Assembly: GCF_021109255.1 (NCBI RefSeq)
Contig: NZ_JAJODG010000002.1
Length of the DNA stretch: 64,000 bases
Direction: 5' to 3' (one strand)
From: Merdimmobilis hominis
GTDB taxonomy: Bacteria > Bacillota > Clostridia > Oscillospirales > Ruminococcaceae
Below the pieces are notes generated by a model that did no database searches, was not told where the DNA came from, and saw nothing but the letters and a program-made list of their open reading frames with translations. A program made the position numbers and the translations under genes. Shown one piece after another: positions 32,751 to 41,301 of this stretch; position 1 is the stretch's first letter, and each line of letters begins with the position of its first letter.

Positions 32751-33608
32751 TTACCCCCTAAACATCAGCTTTTGGTTTAATATCTCATAAAAATCCTTGT
32801 CGGGAAGGGAGACAAAGGGAACATACACATCCCCTCCGGTGATGACCAACCGGTCCTCGGTTTTGAGGACAGCCACATTCTCCCCATCCACTGCCACATG
32901 GATCTCCGCCTCATTGTTCACCTGGCGGGACTGGGCGGTAATCCGTTTGTCCGGCGCAAACAAGATGGACCGGTCAAACAGGGAGTGGGGGCAGATGGGG
33001 GTCATGGAGATGCTGTCCAGCACCGGGTCAATGATCGCCCCGCCCGCGGAAAGGGCATAGGCTGTAGAGCCGGTGGGAGTGGAAAAGATCACCCCATCCG
33101 CCCGGTAGCTGATCACTGTTTTGCCGTTGCAGGAGATGTCAATGTCTACAATTTTGGCCAAGGTAGGGCGGGAGATCACCACATCGTTCAGGGCGTAGTA
33201 CTGTTCCGCCGGTCGGTTGGGCCCTGTCACCTCCGCTTTGAGGAGCATCCGCTGTTCCACTTGGTAGCTGCCGGAAAGAATTTCCGGCAGGCGGTGGAGC
33301 TCACTGGACTCCAGCTGTGCTAAAAACCCAAACCGGCCTACATTGATCCCCAAAACGGGCTTGGATGCAGGAAGGGTCAGCATCGCCGCATGGATGATGC
33401 TGCCATCCCCGCCGATGGCAAGGACCATGTCACATTGGTGCATCAGCTCCGCCGAGGGGCCAAAAATGGCAGAAACCCCCGGGAACTCCGGTTCCAGCTC
33501 CTGGGGGAGAAGGGCGGTGCAGCCGCAGTCCCGAAGGATATTGGCCACCTGGCAGGTGCAGTCCGCCGCATGCTCTTTCAGCAGATTGGGGACGATGAAA
33601 ATGGTCAT
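32751..33608 (-). CDS. nadK: NAD kinase
   Basis: NadK phosphorylates NAD to NADP. The 285-residue protein has the family's GGDGS motif (AIGGDGSIIHAAM), the substrate-binding ALNDVVISR, and the glycine-rich FSTPTGSTAYALSAGG. ATG 33608 is used; a GTG one codon upstream overlaps the tlyA stop (TAGTG) and is equally possible, both served by GGAGG. It is part of the dxs-tlyA-nadK-argR-recN block. Confidence 0.95.
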   Translation of the reverse strand: MTIFIVPNLLKEHAADCTCQVANILRDCGCTALLPQELEPEFPGVSAIFGPSAELMHQCDMVLAIGGDGSIIHAAMLTLPASKPVLGINVGRFGFLAQLESSELHRLPEILSGSYQVEQRMLLKAEVTGPNRPAEQYYALNDVVISRPTLAKIVDIDISCNGKTVISYRADGVIFSTPTGSTAYALSAGGAIIDPVLDSISMTPICPHSLFDRSILFAPDKRITAQSRQVNNEAEIHVAVDGENVAVLKTEDRLVITGGDVYVPFVSLPDKDFYEILNQKLMFRG

Positions 33609-33610
33609 CA

Positions 33611-34423
33611 CTACTTCCTCCCGCTTTCCAGCTCCCGGTGGGATGCGGCTACCACCGCCTCCATCACCTCTTGGGTCACCCGGTTTTCCCCCTCCCCTTT
33701 TTGCAGGCAGAGGAGGTATTCGATGTTGCCTTCCGGCCCTTTGATGGGGGAAAAGTCCAGCGCCACTGTGCAGAAGCCATTTTCCTCTGCAAATCCCACC
33801 ACCTTTTGGATGACCTCCAGGTGGATTTCCGGCTCCTTGACCACCCCTTTTTTGCCCACTTTCCCTTTGCCCGCTTCAAACTGGGGCTTGACCAGGCAGA
33901 CCAGGCATGCCCCATCTTTGAGGAGGCGGCAGGCCACCGGCAGGACCAGGGTCAGGGAGATAAATGAGACATCGATGGAGATGAAATCGATGGGGTCGGG
34001 CACCTGTTCTTCGGTGACATAGCGGATGTTGGTCCGTTCCAGGTTGACCACCCGGGGATCGTTGCGCAGCGTCCAGGCCAGCTGGCCGTAACCCACGTCG
34101 ATGGCATAGACCTTTACTGCGCCATTTTGCAGCATGCAGTCGGAAAAGCCCCCAGTGGAGGCCCCAATATCGCAGCAGATTTTGCCGGTCAGATCCAAAT
34201 GGAACTGGGCCATAGCCTTTTCCAGCTTTAAACCGCCCCGGCTAACGTATTTGAGGGTTTCCCCGCGGATTTCAATGGTGTCCTCCGCCGAAACATCGGT
34301 TCCGGCTTTGTCGGATTTCTGGCCGTTGACATAAACCTGCCCGGCCATGATGATGCTTTTGGCCCGTTCCCGGCTGGGGACCAATCCCTGTTCCACCAGC
34401 GCGATGTCCAACCTCTTTTTCAC
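33611..34423 (-). CDS. tlyA: TlyA-family rRNA 2'-O-methyltransferase
   Basis: TlyA proteins methylate ribose 2'-OH groups in 16S and/or 23S rRNA; the old name is hemolysin A. The 270-residue protein has an N-terminal S4 domain (RLDIALVEQGLVPSRERAKS) and an FtsJ-like methyltransferase domain. There the SAM site is CDIGASTGGFSDCML and YAIDVGYGQLAW, and FISIDVSFISL is also seen. It overlaps the dxs stop by four bases. The exact rRNA target is not inferable. Confidence 0.92.
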   Translation of the reverse strand: MKKRLDIALVEQGLVPSRERAKSIIMAGQVYVNGQKSDKAGTDVSAEDTIEIRGETLKYVSRGGLKLEKAMAQFHLDLTGKICCDIGASTGGFSDCMLQNGAVKVYAIDVGYGQLAWTLRNDPRVVNLERTNIRYVTEEQVPDPIDFISIDVSFISLTLVLPVACRLLKDGACLVCLVKPQFEAGKGKVGKKGVVKEPEIHLEVIQKVVGFAEENGFCTVALDFSPIKGPEGNIEYLLCLQKGEGENRVTQEVMEAVVAASHRELESGRK

Positions 34424-36285
34424 AGCGATTCTCCTATGATGGTATTGGCGATCCCCTGGGCATCCAGTCCCAGGCTGTGCAGTGCGCTGGAGATAGACGC
34501 TTGGGGTACAAATTGATTTTCAATGGCCCGCAGCGTAAATTTGCCGCGGTAGCCCCGCTCCACAAGGCGGGAAGCAAGGTGCTCCCCAATGGAGCCGGAG
34601 CGGATGCCTTCTTCTACAAATAACACCTCTTGATGGCTGCTGACAAGGGCGAGTACCTCCTCCGAGAGGGGGAAAATCTTAGTCAGCGCCAGCAGGGAAA
34701 CCTTCTTCCCCTGCCCTTTTAACAGCTCCACCGCCTGGGCGGCCTCAGCTGACAAACGTCCATAGGTGACAATGAGGGTCTCCCCGCCACCGTAATAGCT
34801 GTAATCCCCACCCTGATCTGGGTATCCCGGCGGGAAAGCGGGTTCTCCGCCGCGGGGATACCGGACAGCCACCACTCCGGCATCCTCATAGAGGGCAGAT
34901 CTCAGGCAGCGGGTCAGCTGCCGAAAGCTAGCCGGGGAGTAAATAATGATCCCGGGGATGGATGACAGCATGGCGACGTCAAACACCCCTTGGTGTGTCT
35001 CCCCGTCGTCCCCGACGATGCCTGCCCGGTCCACCGCTAAAACAATGTGTTTTTGTTCGATGGAAGCGTCGTGGAGAACCTGGTCATAGCTTCTCTGTAG
35101 AAAGGTGGAGTACACCGCAAACACCGGAAGCATGCCGTTGGCTGCAAGGCCGCAGGAGAAGGTGACCGCATGGGATTCGGCAATGCCCACGTCAAAGAAC
35201 CGTCCTTGGGGGCGGAACTCCTGGGCAAAGCCGTCCAGGCCGGTGCCATCCTGCATAGCGGCGGTGATGGCGCAGATGCGTTTATCTTCCCGGGCCAGGC
35301 GGGTGAGCTCCCTGCCAAATACCGAGGAGAAGTTCTCCCCTCCCTTTTTGAGAGGTTCCCCGGTTTTGATCTCGAATTTAGAAACCCCGTGGAAAGCGCC
35401 GGGATTGCGCTCTGCCGGGGAATATCCCTTGCCCTTGGTGGTCTCAATATGTACCAGCACCGGCATATGAAGGGATTTTGCCCGTTCTAGCACCTCACAA
35501 AGGCTATCCACGTCATGGCCGTTGACCGGTCCCAGGTATACGTAGCCGAAATCCTCAAAAAAGTTGCTGTGGTATAAGAGCTGTTTGAATGCGGATTTGG
35601 AGGCGGAGATGGAATCCCGCAGCTTCTCCCCCACCACCGGGATTTTTTTCAGGGTGGATTCGGTGAAGTCCTTCACCTTAAAATACTCCGGCTTGGATCG
35701 AATCACCGCCAGGTATTTGGCCAGGGCCCCCACATTTTTGGAGATGGACATCTCGTTGTCGTTGAGGACGATGATCAGGTTGTCCCGGCTCCGGCCGGCG
35801 TTGTTCATCCCCTCATAGGCCAATCCGCTGGTAAAGGCGCCGTCGCCGATCACCGCCACCACATGGCCATCGTCCCCTTGGAGCCGCTTGGCGGTCACCA
35901 GTCCATAAGCTGCGGAGATGGAGGTGCTGGAATGGCCGGCCAAAAAGGCGTCGTGTTCGCTTTCCTGGTGTTTGGGGAACCCGGAGAGGCCCCCTTCCTG
36001 CCGCAGGGTGGAGAACCGGTCCCGCCGGCCGGTGAGCAATTTGTGGGTATAGCTTTGATGCCCCACATCCCAAACGATCTGGTCATGGGGACTCTCAAAC
36101 ACCCGGTGGAGGGCCACAGTCAATTCCACGGTGCCCAGGTTGGATGCCAGATGCCCTCCGGTCCGTGACAAAGTGGAAACCAGTTCCCGCCGGATCTCCC
36201 GGCAAAGGGCCGGAAGCTCCTGAGGCGTTAACTTTTTGATGTCACTTGGCTGATGGATGGTATCCAGCACTGAAGTTGGCTTCAC
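34420..36285 (-). CDS. dxs: 1-deoxy-D-xylulose-5-phosphate synthase
   Basis: Dxs makes DXP from pyruvate and glyceraldehyde-3-phosphate using thiamine diphosphate, the first step of the MEP isoprenoid pathway. The 621-residue protein has the expected regions: LSRTGGHLASNLGTVELTVALH, the ThDP motif AVIGDGAFTSGLAYEGMNNAG, GPVNGHDV, and DRAGIVGDDGETHQG. A GTG start at 36285 is chosen because AGGAGG stands nine bases before it, while the ATG three codons earlier directly touches that site. It lies downstream of ispA, so isoprenoid genes cluster here. Confidence 0.94.
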   Translation of the reverse strand: MKPTSVLDTIHQPSDIKKLTPQELPALCREIRRELVSTLSRTGGHLASNLGTVELTVALHRVFESPHDQIVWDVGHQSYTHKLLTGRRDRFSTLRQEGGLSGFPKHQESEHDAFLAGHSSTSISAAYGLVTAKRLQGDDGHVVAVIGDGAFTSGLAYEGMNNAGRSRDNLIIVLNDNEMSISKNVGALAKYLAVIRSKPEYFKVKDFTESTLKKIPVVGEKLRDSISASKSAFKQLLYHSNFFEDFGYVYLGPVNGHDVDSLCEVLERAKSLHMPVLVHIETTKGKGYSPAERNPGAFHGVSKFEIKTGEPLKKGGENFSSVFGRELTRLAREDKRICAITAAMQDGTGLDGFAQEFRPQGRFFDVGIAESHAVTFSCGLAANGMLPVFAVYSTFLQRSYDQVLHDASIEQKHIVLAVDRAGIVGDDGETHQGVFDVAMLSSIPGIIIYSPASFRQLTRCLRSALYEDAGVVAVRYPRGGEPAFPPGYPDQGGDYSYYGGGETLIVTYGRLSAEAAQAVELLKGQGKKVSLLALTKIFPLSEEVLALVSSHQEVLFVEEGIRSGSIGEHLASRLVERGYRGKFTLRAIENQFVPQASISSALHSLGLDAQGIANTIIGESL

Positions 36286-36311
36286 AAACCCCATCCTCCT
36301 TGCTTGCAAAA

Positions 36312-36818
36312 TTAAAATACAGGGATCAGCACTGCCACCAAAATGCCCAACAGTGCTCCGCCCAGCACTTCCAGCGGGGTGTGCCCCAGGAATTCCTTGA
36401 GTTCTTTGGGTTCGGGTTCCTCCAGATCCGAATCGGTTAACTCCTGATCCAGGTTGAAATCCTTCCAAAAATCTTCCCCAAATAGTTTGAAGCTGAAGAT
36501 CATTTTGTTGAGGACTTTGGCCTGCTCCCCTGCCGCCCGGCGCACCCCCATGGCATCGTACATCACGATGCCGGCCAAGGTGAGGGCTAAGGCGAATTCC
36601 GGGGAGGCAAACCCCATCTTACGGGACATCCCCACCGCAATGGAACAGACGAGGGCCGAATGGGCGCTGGGCATCCCGCCGGAGCCCACCAGCCGTTCCG
36701 CCCGGAAGGTATTGGTGTCCAGATAGTAGAGCAAGGTCTTGAGCACTTGGGCGGACAGCCAAGCGACAAAGGCCACGTCAATCAGGTAATTGCTGGTCAG
36801 AAATCGTAGTGTTTCCAT
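36312..36818 (-). CDS. Divergent PAP2-family (DUF212) membrane protein
   Basis: A 168-residue membrane protein of the divergent PAP2 (acid phosphatase/vanadium haloperoxidase-related) group. The recognisable run is AERLVGSGGMPSAHSALVCSIAVGM, followed by AGIVMYDAMGVRRAAGEQA, which matches the family's conserved core; three or four hydrophobic segments are present. Its function is unproven; a lipid- or prenyl-phosphate phosphatase role would suit its place between ispA and dxs. It begins 23 bases after ispA and lies 26 bases before the dxs start. Confidence 0.85.
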   Translation of the reverse strand: METLRFLTSNYLIDVAFVAWLSAQVLKTLLYYLDTNTFRAERLVGSGGMPSAHSALVCSIAVGMSRKMGFASPEFALALTLAGIVMYDAMGVRRAAGEQAKVLNKMIFSFKLFGEDFWKDFNLDQELTDSDLEEPEPKELKEFLGHTPLEVLGGALLGILVAVLIPVF

Positions 36819-36841
36819 GGTTCACCATTTCCCTTTTTCCA

Positions 36842-37729
36842 TTAAAATTGGCGAACTGCCAGGGAATCCGCCAAGGAGCACAAGAAACCGCAGTCCCAAT
36901 CCAGCCCCAACAGGGCGGATTTGGCCGCCTCGGTGATCCGCAAAGCCTCCTGCTTGGCGCCTTCCAGCCCGAGAAGGGTCACATAGGTGGTTTTATGATT
37001 ATCTGCATCGCTGCCGACGGGTTTGCCCAGCAGGGCTTCATCCCCCACAGCATCCAGAATGTCATCGGTGATTTGAAAGGCGAGGCCCAGGTTCTGAGCG
37101 TACCGATCGGCAGCTTCCTCCTGCTCTGGGGATGCCCCTGCTGCAATGCAGCCAAGACGGGCTGCCGCACGGATCAGCGCGCCGGTTTTCATTTTGTGGA
37201 GGAGGGCCAAAGTCTCCCGGTCGATGGAGGTATCTTCATGTTCAATATCCACCACCTGGCCGCCGATCATCCCATAGGTTCCAGCGGCTTTGGAAAGCTC
37301 CTGAACCGCCCTCAGCTGCCGCTGGGGGGGAAGTTCCAAAATGGGCCGGGAAGCGGTTTCAAAAGCATAGGTCAACAGGCCGTCCCCAGCCAGGAGGGCA
37401 ATTGCTTCCCCATAGGCGATATGGCAGGAGGGTTTCCCCCGCCGCAGGTCGTCGTCGTCCATACAAGGCAGGTCATCGTGGATCAAGGAATAGGCGTGGA
37501 TCATCTCCAGTGCCGCAGCAAAGGGGAGCGCTGCCTCAGGCTTTCCGCCGCAGAGGCGGCAAAACTCCAGCACCAGTATAGCCCGAAGCCGCTTCCCACC
37601 CGCCAGCAGGCTGTACTGCATAGCGTCCAAGACGCTGTGCTGGATGCAGTCTGCACTGGGCAGAGAGGTCTCCAAGTACCCCTCCACCAACCGTTTATAG
37701 TCTGCCTTTGTTTCTTCAAACCTAGTCAT
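36842..37729 (-). CDS. ispA: Farnesyl diphosphate synthase (polyprenyl synthetase)
   Basis: IspA condenses DMAPP/IPP to geranyl and farnesyl diphosphate. The 295-residue protein has both aspartate-rich motifs: the first as LIHDDLPCMDDDDLRRG, the second as FQITDDILDAVGD, with LLAGGKRLRAILVL and GGQVVDIEHE between or before them. The insertion of two residues in the first motif fits the bacterial FPP synthase type. The start overlaps the xseB stop by eight bases, and it follows xseA-xseB, a common bacterial arrangement. Confidence 0.93.
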   Translation of the reverse strand: MTRFEETKADYKRLVEGYLETSLPSADCIQHSVLDAMQYSLLAGGKRLRAILVLEFCRLCGGKPEAALPFAAALEMIHAYSLIHDDLPCMDDDDLRRGKPSCHIAYGEAIALLAGDGLLTYAFETASRPILELPPQRQLRAVQELSKAAGTYGMIGGQVVDIEHEDTSIDRETLALLHKMKTGALIRAAARLGCIAAGASPEQEEAADRYAQNLGLAFQITDDILDAVGDEALLGKPVGSDADNHKTTYVTLLGLEGAKQEALRITEAAKSALLGLDWDCGFLCSLADSLAVRQF

Positions 37730-37940
37730 TTTCCCTCTCCTTCGCCGGTTGTTTCGGCTCGGACAGCTGCTCGATCTTCAATTTGGCATCGGTCAGCTTT
37801 TTATCACAGAATGCGGCCAGCTCGGTTCCCTCCTGGAAGAGCTTTAAGGTCTCGTCCAGTGTGGCGGTGCCCTCCCCCAATCGGGCGACAATCTCCTCCA
37901 AACGGGCCATGGCCGCTTCGTAACTCAAATTCTTTTTCAT
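37722..37940 (-). CDS. xseB: Exodeoxyribonuclease VII small subunit
   Basis: XseB is the short coiled-coil subunit that binds XseA in exonuclease VII, which degrades single-stranded DNA. The 72-residue protein has the family motif YEAAMARLEEIVARLGEGTATLDETLKLFQEGTEL. Its ATG overlaps the xseA stop by four bases, coupling translation of both subunits. Confidence 0.95.
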   Translation of the reverse strand: MKKNLSYEAAMARLEEIVARLGEGTATLDETLKLFQEGTELAAFCDKKLTDAKLKIEQLSEPKQPAKEREND

Positions 37941-39151
37941 GATGGGATTTCTCCTTTTTTGGCCAGCACCTGGGAGGCCAGTTCACCGCCTGCCAATTTG
38001 GTGGTGATAATATCCCCCGGGGATGCTTCCCCCGGGTCACGCAGGATGTCTCCATCTTTCAAGGTGATGGAATACCCCCGGGCTACGACCTTCAAGGGGC
38101 TGTAGGAATCCAAAAGAGCAGCATATTTATGCAGATCCCGCTGCATGTCATCCAGCTTTTTTCCGGTGGATTCCATTGCTAATTCTACCAAATTTTTCAG
38201 CTCTTGTCTATTTTGTTCCAAGGTTTTTTCAGGGGAGACCCGGGAAAATTCCTCCAGAAGCAGTCCAAAGCGGCTCTGCCTGGCCTCCAACCCATCTATA
38301 GTATATCTATACAAAGCGCTTTTCAGCGCCGTTTGCTGCAAAATCAGCTGTTCGACACTTGGGGAAGCCAGCTCTGCCGCCGCCGATGGGGTGGGGGCCC
38401 GCAGATCCGCGGCAAAGTCACAGAGGGCGAAGTCCACCTCATGGCCCACTGCCGAAATCACCGGGATGGCGGATTCATACACCGCCCGAACCACCGCCTC
38501 CTCGTTGAATGCCCAGAGGTCTTCCAGAGAGCCGCCTCCCCGCCCTACAATGAGGACGTCACAGGCCCTTTGCCGGTTCATCTCCCGGATTCCCGCCACA
38601 ATGGAGGGCGCCGCCTCCCTCCCCTGGACCACCGCATCGGCCACCACTAGGGTACCGATGGGGTACCGGCGGGAGAGGACGTTGACAATGTCTTTAAGGG
38701 CCGCCCCGGACAGAGAGGTCACCACCCCGATCCGCGCGGGGAAAGCGGGAATAGGCCGTTTGTGGCCGGGGTCGAAGAGCCCTTCCGCTGCCAAGCGGCG
38801 TTTGAGCTGCTCATAGGCCAAGGCCAGGGCGCCAATCCCCTCCGGCTGCATGTCGGTGACATAGAGCTGGAAACTGCCGTCCCGCTCATAGAGGGAAACC
38901 GAGCCCCGCACCAGCACTGAAAGGCCGTCCTCCGGGGTGAAGCGCAAAAACTGGGCGTTGCCTTTAAACATGACACACTTCACCGCCGCATCCCGGTCCT
39001 TGAGGGTGAAATAGCAGTGCCCGGATTTCAAGTGGCGCACAAAGTTGGAGACTTCCCCCTTGACGTAAACTTCCTGGAGCAAAGGATTTTCTTCCAGAAG
39101 GGATTTGACATACCGGTTGAGCTGGGATACCGTCAACATGTTTTGATTCAT
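37937..39151 (-). CDS. xseA: Exodeoxyribonuclease VII large subunit
   Basis: XseA is the catalytic subunit of exonuclease VII. The 404-residue protein has an N-terminal OB fold (SQLNRYVKSLLEENPLLQEVYVKGEVSNF), the catalytic domain (FPARIGVVTSLSGAALKDIVNVLSRRYP; DVLIVGRGGGSLEDLWAFNEE; SAVGHEVDFALCDFAADLRAPTPSAAAE), and a C-terminal coiled coil that binds XseB. Its ATG overlaps the stop of the preceding TsaD-like gene by four bases. Confidence 0.95.
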   Translation of the reverse strand: MNQNMLTVSQLNRYVKSLLEENPLLQEVYVKGEVSNFVRHLKSGHCYFTLKDRDAAVKCVMFKGNAQFLRFTPEDGLSVLVRGSVSLYERDGSFQLYVTDMQPEGIGALALAYEQLKRRLAAEGLFDPGHKRPIPAFPARIGVVTSLSGAALKDIVNVLSRRYPIGTLVVADAVVQGREAAPSIVAGIREMNRQRACDVLIVGRGGGSLEDLWAFNEEAVVRAVYESAIPVISAVGHEVDFALCDFAADLRAPTPSAAAELASPSVEQLILQQTALKSALYRYTIDGLEARQSRFGLLLEEFSRVSPEKTLEQNRQELKNLVELAMESTGKKLDDMQRDLHKYAALLDSYSPLKVVARGYSITLKDGDILRDPGEASPGDIITTKLAGGELASQVLAKKGEIPS

Positions 39152-40083
39152 AACGCACCATCCCGTATGGCTGCCAGGACCGAGACCCCGGCCGCGTTGT
39201 CCGCCGAAAAGGCCGGCTGGGCAAACTGGCCGCCGTACCGCTTGGAAATGTCCTCCCGGATGATGGAATTGGACATCACACCGCCAGCGTAGATCAAAGG
39301 CAAATCCCCTTGGCTGCGCAGGGCATTTTCGGTCATTTTAGCCACCACTGCCCGGATGTAATCCAGGCAATACCGGGCGATGTCGCAGGGGGCTTCCCCG
39401 TCCCGCAGCATCTTCTGGCATTTGTTTTCCAGCCCGGAGATGGAGGGGTTGTCCCCCTGGAAGGGCGGCTTGATCTTATATACTTTTGTGGAGGCGAGGG
39501 CCAACTGTTCCAGTGCGGGGCCCGCCGGGAACGGAAGCCCCAGCATGCCGCCCACCCGGTCCACCGCCTGCCCAGCTTTCAAATCAGAGGAGGTGGCTAA
39601 AAGGGTGATGCCCAGGGTGTAGGTCTCATCCGGCTGGCACAGGAGACAGTCGGTGGTTCCGCCGGAGAGATGGAAGGCGATAAACGGCTCCCGGTATAAG
39701 GGGATCTGCCCGGTGGAATAAAGGGCCGCCATCACATGGCCCGCCTGGTGGGAAAACGGGTATTTGGGGACCCCCAGTGCCGCGGCAACCGAAGATGCAA
39801 CAACATCGCCCACAAGAAAGCAGGGCATGTAAGAGCCCTCCTGATCCCGTGGACGTGTGGAAACCCCCACCCCGCAGATGGGGTAGGCTTGGTCGAGCAG
39901 CTCTTCCAGCAAGGGAGCCAATTGCTTGACATGACTAAAAACGGCGTCGCTCTGCCTTAAGCCCAACGCGCCGTCCTTGACCGGCAAAAGCTGTTTCTTC
40001 TGCCGGATTTCATTTGTGCCGCTGTTGTACAGCGCCGCCGAGGTGGTGTAATTGCTGGTATCGATACCTAGATAGTATGGCAT
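39148..40083 (-). CDS. TsaD-like (peptidase M22/Kae1 family) protein
   Basis: A 311-residue ASKHA-fold protein related to TsaD/Kae1, the t6A tRNA-modification enzyme. It starts YYLGIDTSNYTTSAALY, keeps an HxxxH metal pair in FSHQAGHVMAALYS, and has late motifs FHLSGGTTDCLL and YAGGVMSNSIIRE. It is about 30 residues shorter than typical TsaD and diverges from it (HQAGH instead of HIEGH), so I read it as the Clostridial paralogue often annotated peptidase M22 rather than TsaD itself. It sits between nusB and xseA. Its own activity is unknown. Confidence 0.8.
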   Translation of the reverse strand: MPYYLGIDTSNYTTSAALYNSGTNEIRQKKQLLPVKDGALGLRQSDAVFSHVKQLAPLLEELLDQAYPICGVGVSTRPRDQEGSYMPCFLVGDVVASSVAAALGVPKYPFSHQAGHVMAALYSTGQIPLYREPFIAFHLSGGTTDCLLCQPDETYTLGITLLATSSDLKAGQAVDRVGGMLGLPFPAGPALEQLALASTKVYKIKPPFQGDNPSISGLENKCQKMLRDGEAPCDIARYCLDYIRAVVAKMTENALRSQGDLPLIYAGGVMSNSIIREDISKRYGGQFAQPAFSADNAAGVSVLAAIRDGAL

Positions 40084-40088
40084 GCGCC

Positions 40089-40502
40089 TTACTCCTCACC
40101 CTCGCCTTGTTCTTTGCTGTGGACGTAAGCGCCCAAAAGGCCGTTGATAAAGGACGCATCGTCCTCGCTGGCAAATTTTTTGGCCAGCTCCACCGCCTCG
40201 TTGATGGTCACGCTCACCGGGATGTCCTCCATCCCGTCGATCTCACAGATGGCCAGCCGCAGGATCGCCAGGGTCACCTTGGGCAGCCGGTTGATGTTCC
40301 ATTTGATGGAGTATTTCTGGATCACCTGGTCGATGGCGTCCAGCCGCTCAAAAGCCAAGGCGGCCAGGCGGCGGGCGAATTCGTCCACCTCAATCTGCCG
40401 GCCTTCGGTGGCTTGGGCGATCATCTCCTCGATGGGCTCCTCCCGGAAGGACCGCTCAAAAATCAGGGTAAACGCTTGTTCCCGGGCTTCACTTCTTTTC
40501 AT
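40089..40502 (-). CDS. nusB: Transcription antitermination factor NusB
   Basis: NusB with NusE (S10) binds boxA and promotes antitermination in rRNA operons. The 137-residue protein is all alpha: KRSEAREQAFTLIFERSF at the N-terminus, and the conserved NRLPKVTLAILRLAICEI and TINEAVELAKKFASEDDASFINGLL later. ATG 40502 has GGAGG about ten bases upstream. A terminator-like hairpin lies between it and asp23. Confidence 0.95.
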   Translation of the reverse strand: MKRSEAREQAFTLIFERSFREEPIEEMIAQATEGRQIEVDEFARRLAALAFERLDAIDQVIQKYSIKWNINRLPKVTLAILRLAICEIDGMEDIPVSVTINEAVELAKKFASEDDASFINGLLGAYVHSKEQGEGEE

Positions 40503-40543
40503 CCTTTTTGGCCTCCGCTGCAAATAATTGATACGTCATGGGC

Positions 40544-40576
40544 AAAAAAACAGACCCTCCCGCCCCGCAGGAGGGT
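40544..40576 (-). terminator. Terminator-like hairpin between asp23 and nusB
   Basis: On the minus strand ACCCTCC and GGAGGGT form a 7-bp stem with a GC-rich loop, followed by CTG and seven T. Only about 40 bases remain before nusB and no good promoter is seen there, so it may attenuate rather than stop transcription. Confidence 0.65.
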
Positions 40577-40660
40577 TGCATTTTTCCAGCCCGCGTTTGG
40601 CGAGACAAAACAGCCCAAACAGGGCCATAGATTCACCTGCAAAGGCGAACTGCCGGGAAG

Positions 40661-41056
40661 TTATTCCTCCTCGGCTGCCTCGATGGGGGCGGCCTCCGCC
40701 TTGGGTTCGTCAAAGGCGATGCCAGCCACCTGGATGTTCACTTTGGAAACCGCGATTCCGGTCATATTCTGCACCGCCTCTTTGACGGCGGCCTGAATCT
40801 TCTCAGACACCTCGGGGATTTTGTAGCCGTATTTGAGGATGACGTGGATGTCGATGACGGCGACGTCGTCGTTCAGGTCGATGACAATGGATTTTGCGGT
40901 CTGTTTTTTCATCAGCCAGCCTTTGATGTTGGTTGTAAAAGGAGCCAGATCGGCGACGCCGGCAATCTCCTTGGTGGCAAAGCTGGTAATTGTGGCGATG
41001 ACATCCTTCGAGATCCGCAAACTGCCCACAGGCTGCCTGGATTCGTTGTTCTGCAT
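40661..41056 (-). CDS. Asp23/Gls24-family envelope stress protein
   Basis: A 131-residue protein of the Asp23/Gls24 family (YqhY-like), small cytoplasmic or membrane-associated proteins linked to envelope stress and, for YqhY, to regulation of acetyl-CoA carboxylase. Seen motifs are GSLRISKDVIATITSFATKEIAGVADL and DIHVILKYGYKIPEVSEKIQ followed by VQNMTGIAVSKVNIQVAGI. The tail is acidic and Ala/Glu-rich. ATG 41056 has AAGGAGGG eight bases upstream. YqhY genes normally lie just before nusB, as here. The leader is unusual (see the candidate RNA at 41158-41267). Confidence 0.88.
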   Translation of the reverse strand: MQNNESRQPVGSLRISKDVIATITSFATKEIAGVADLAPFTTNIKGWLMKKQTAKSIVIDLNDDVAVIDIHVILKYGYKIPEVSEKIQAAVKEAVQNMTGIAVSKVNIQVAGIAFDEPKAEAAPIEAAEEE

Positions 41057-41077
41057 AGGTTCGCCCTCCTTGTGTAG

Positions 41078-41100
41078 TAAAAATCCGCGGCGATTCCGCG
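41078..41100 (-). terminator. Second hairpin in the asp23 leader
   Basis: CCGCGG-AATCG-CCGCGG followed by ATTTTTAC on the minus strand, ending just before the asp23 ribosome binding site. It could be a weak terminator or a translational element. Confidence 0.4.
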
Positions 41101-41157
41101 GGGCCTTGGCCGGTGGCCCTCTGTTCAACGGGGGAAATCCACCGGTTCCATACAACA

Positions 41158-41267
41158 AAACAATTCTACCACGGTCGCAGGCGGCTGTGGTAGAATCGCC
41201 TATTTTGTGGAAGGCTGCCCGGTGTGAAAGACGCTTCTTTTACACCAAAAGGCGCACCGACGGCCTT
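41158..41267 (-). ncRNA. Candidate small RNA or attenuated leader between spoIIIAH and asp23
   Basis: A promoter at 41274-41301 and an intrinsic terminator at 41198-41160 (ATTCTACCAC / GTGGTAGAAT, then TGTTTTG) bracket about 110 bases with no ORF. Inside is another hairpin (GGTGT...ACACC near 41245-41220). AGGCG/CGCCT can form an alternative stem whose loop contains the 5' terminator arm. The arrangement fits either a separate small RNA or a riboswitch/attenuator leader of asp23. No known family was recognised. Confidence 0.5.
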
Positions 41268-41273
41268 GTTGTT

Positions 41274-41301
41274 ATTATACCATATTTTTCTCGGTACACA
41301 A
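41274..41301 (-). promoter_or_regulatory. Promoter between spoIIIAH and asp23
   Basis: Minus strand TTGTGT (41301-41296), 16 bases, then TATAAT (41279-41274). The -35 box begins right after the spoIIIAH stop. Confidence 0.65.
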
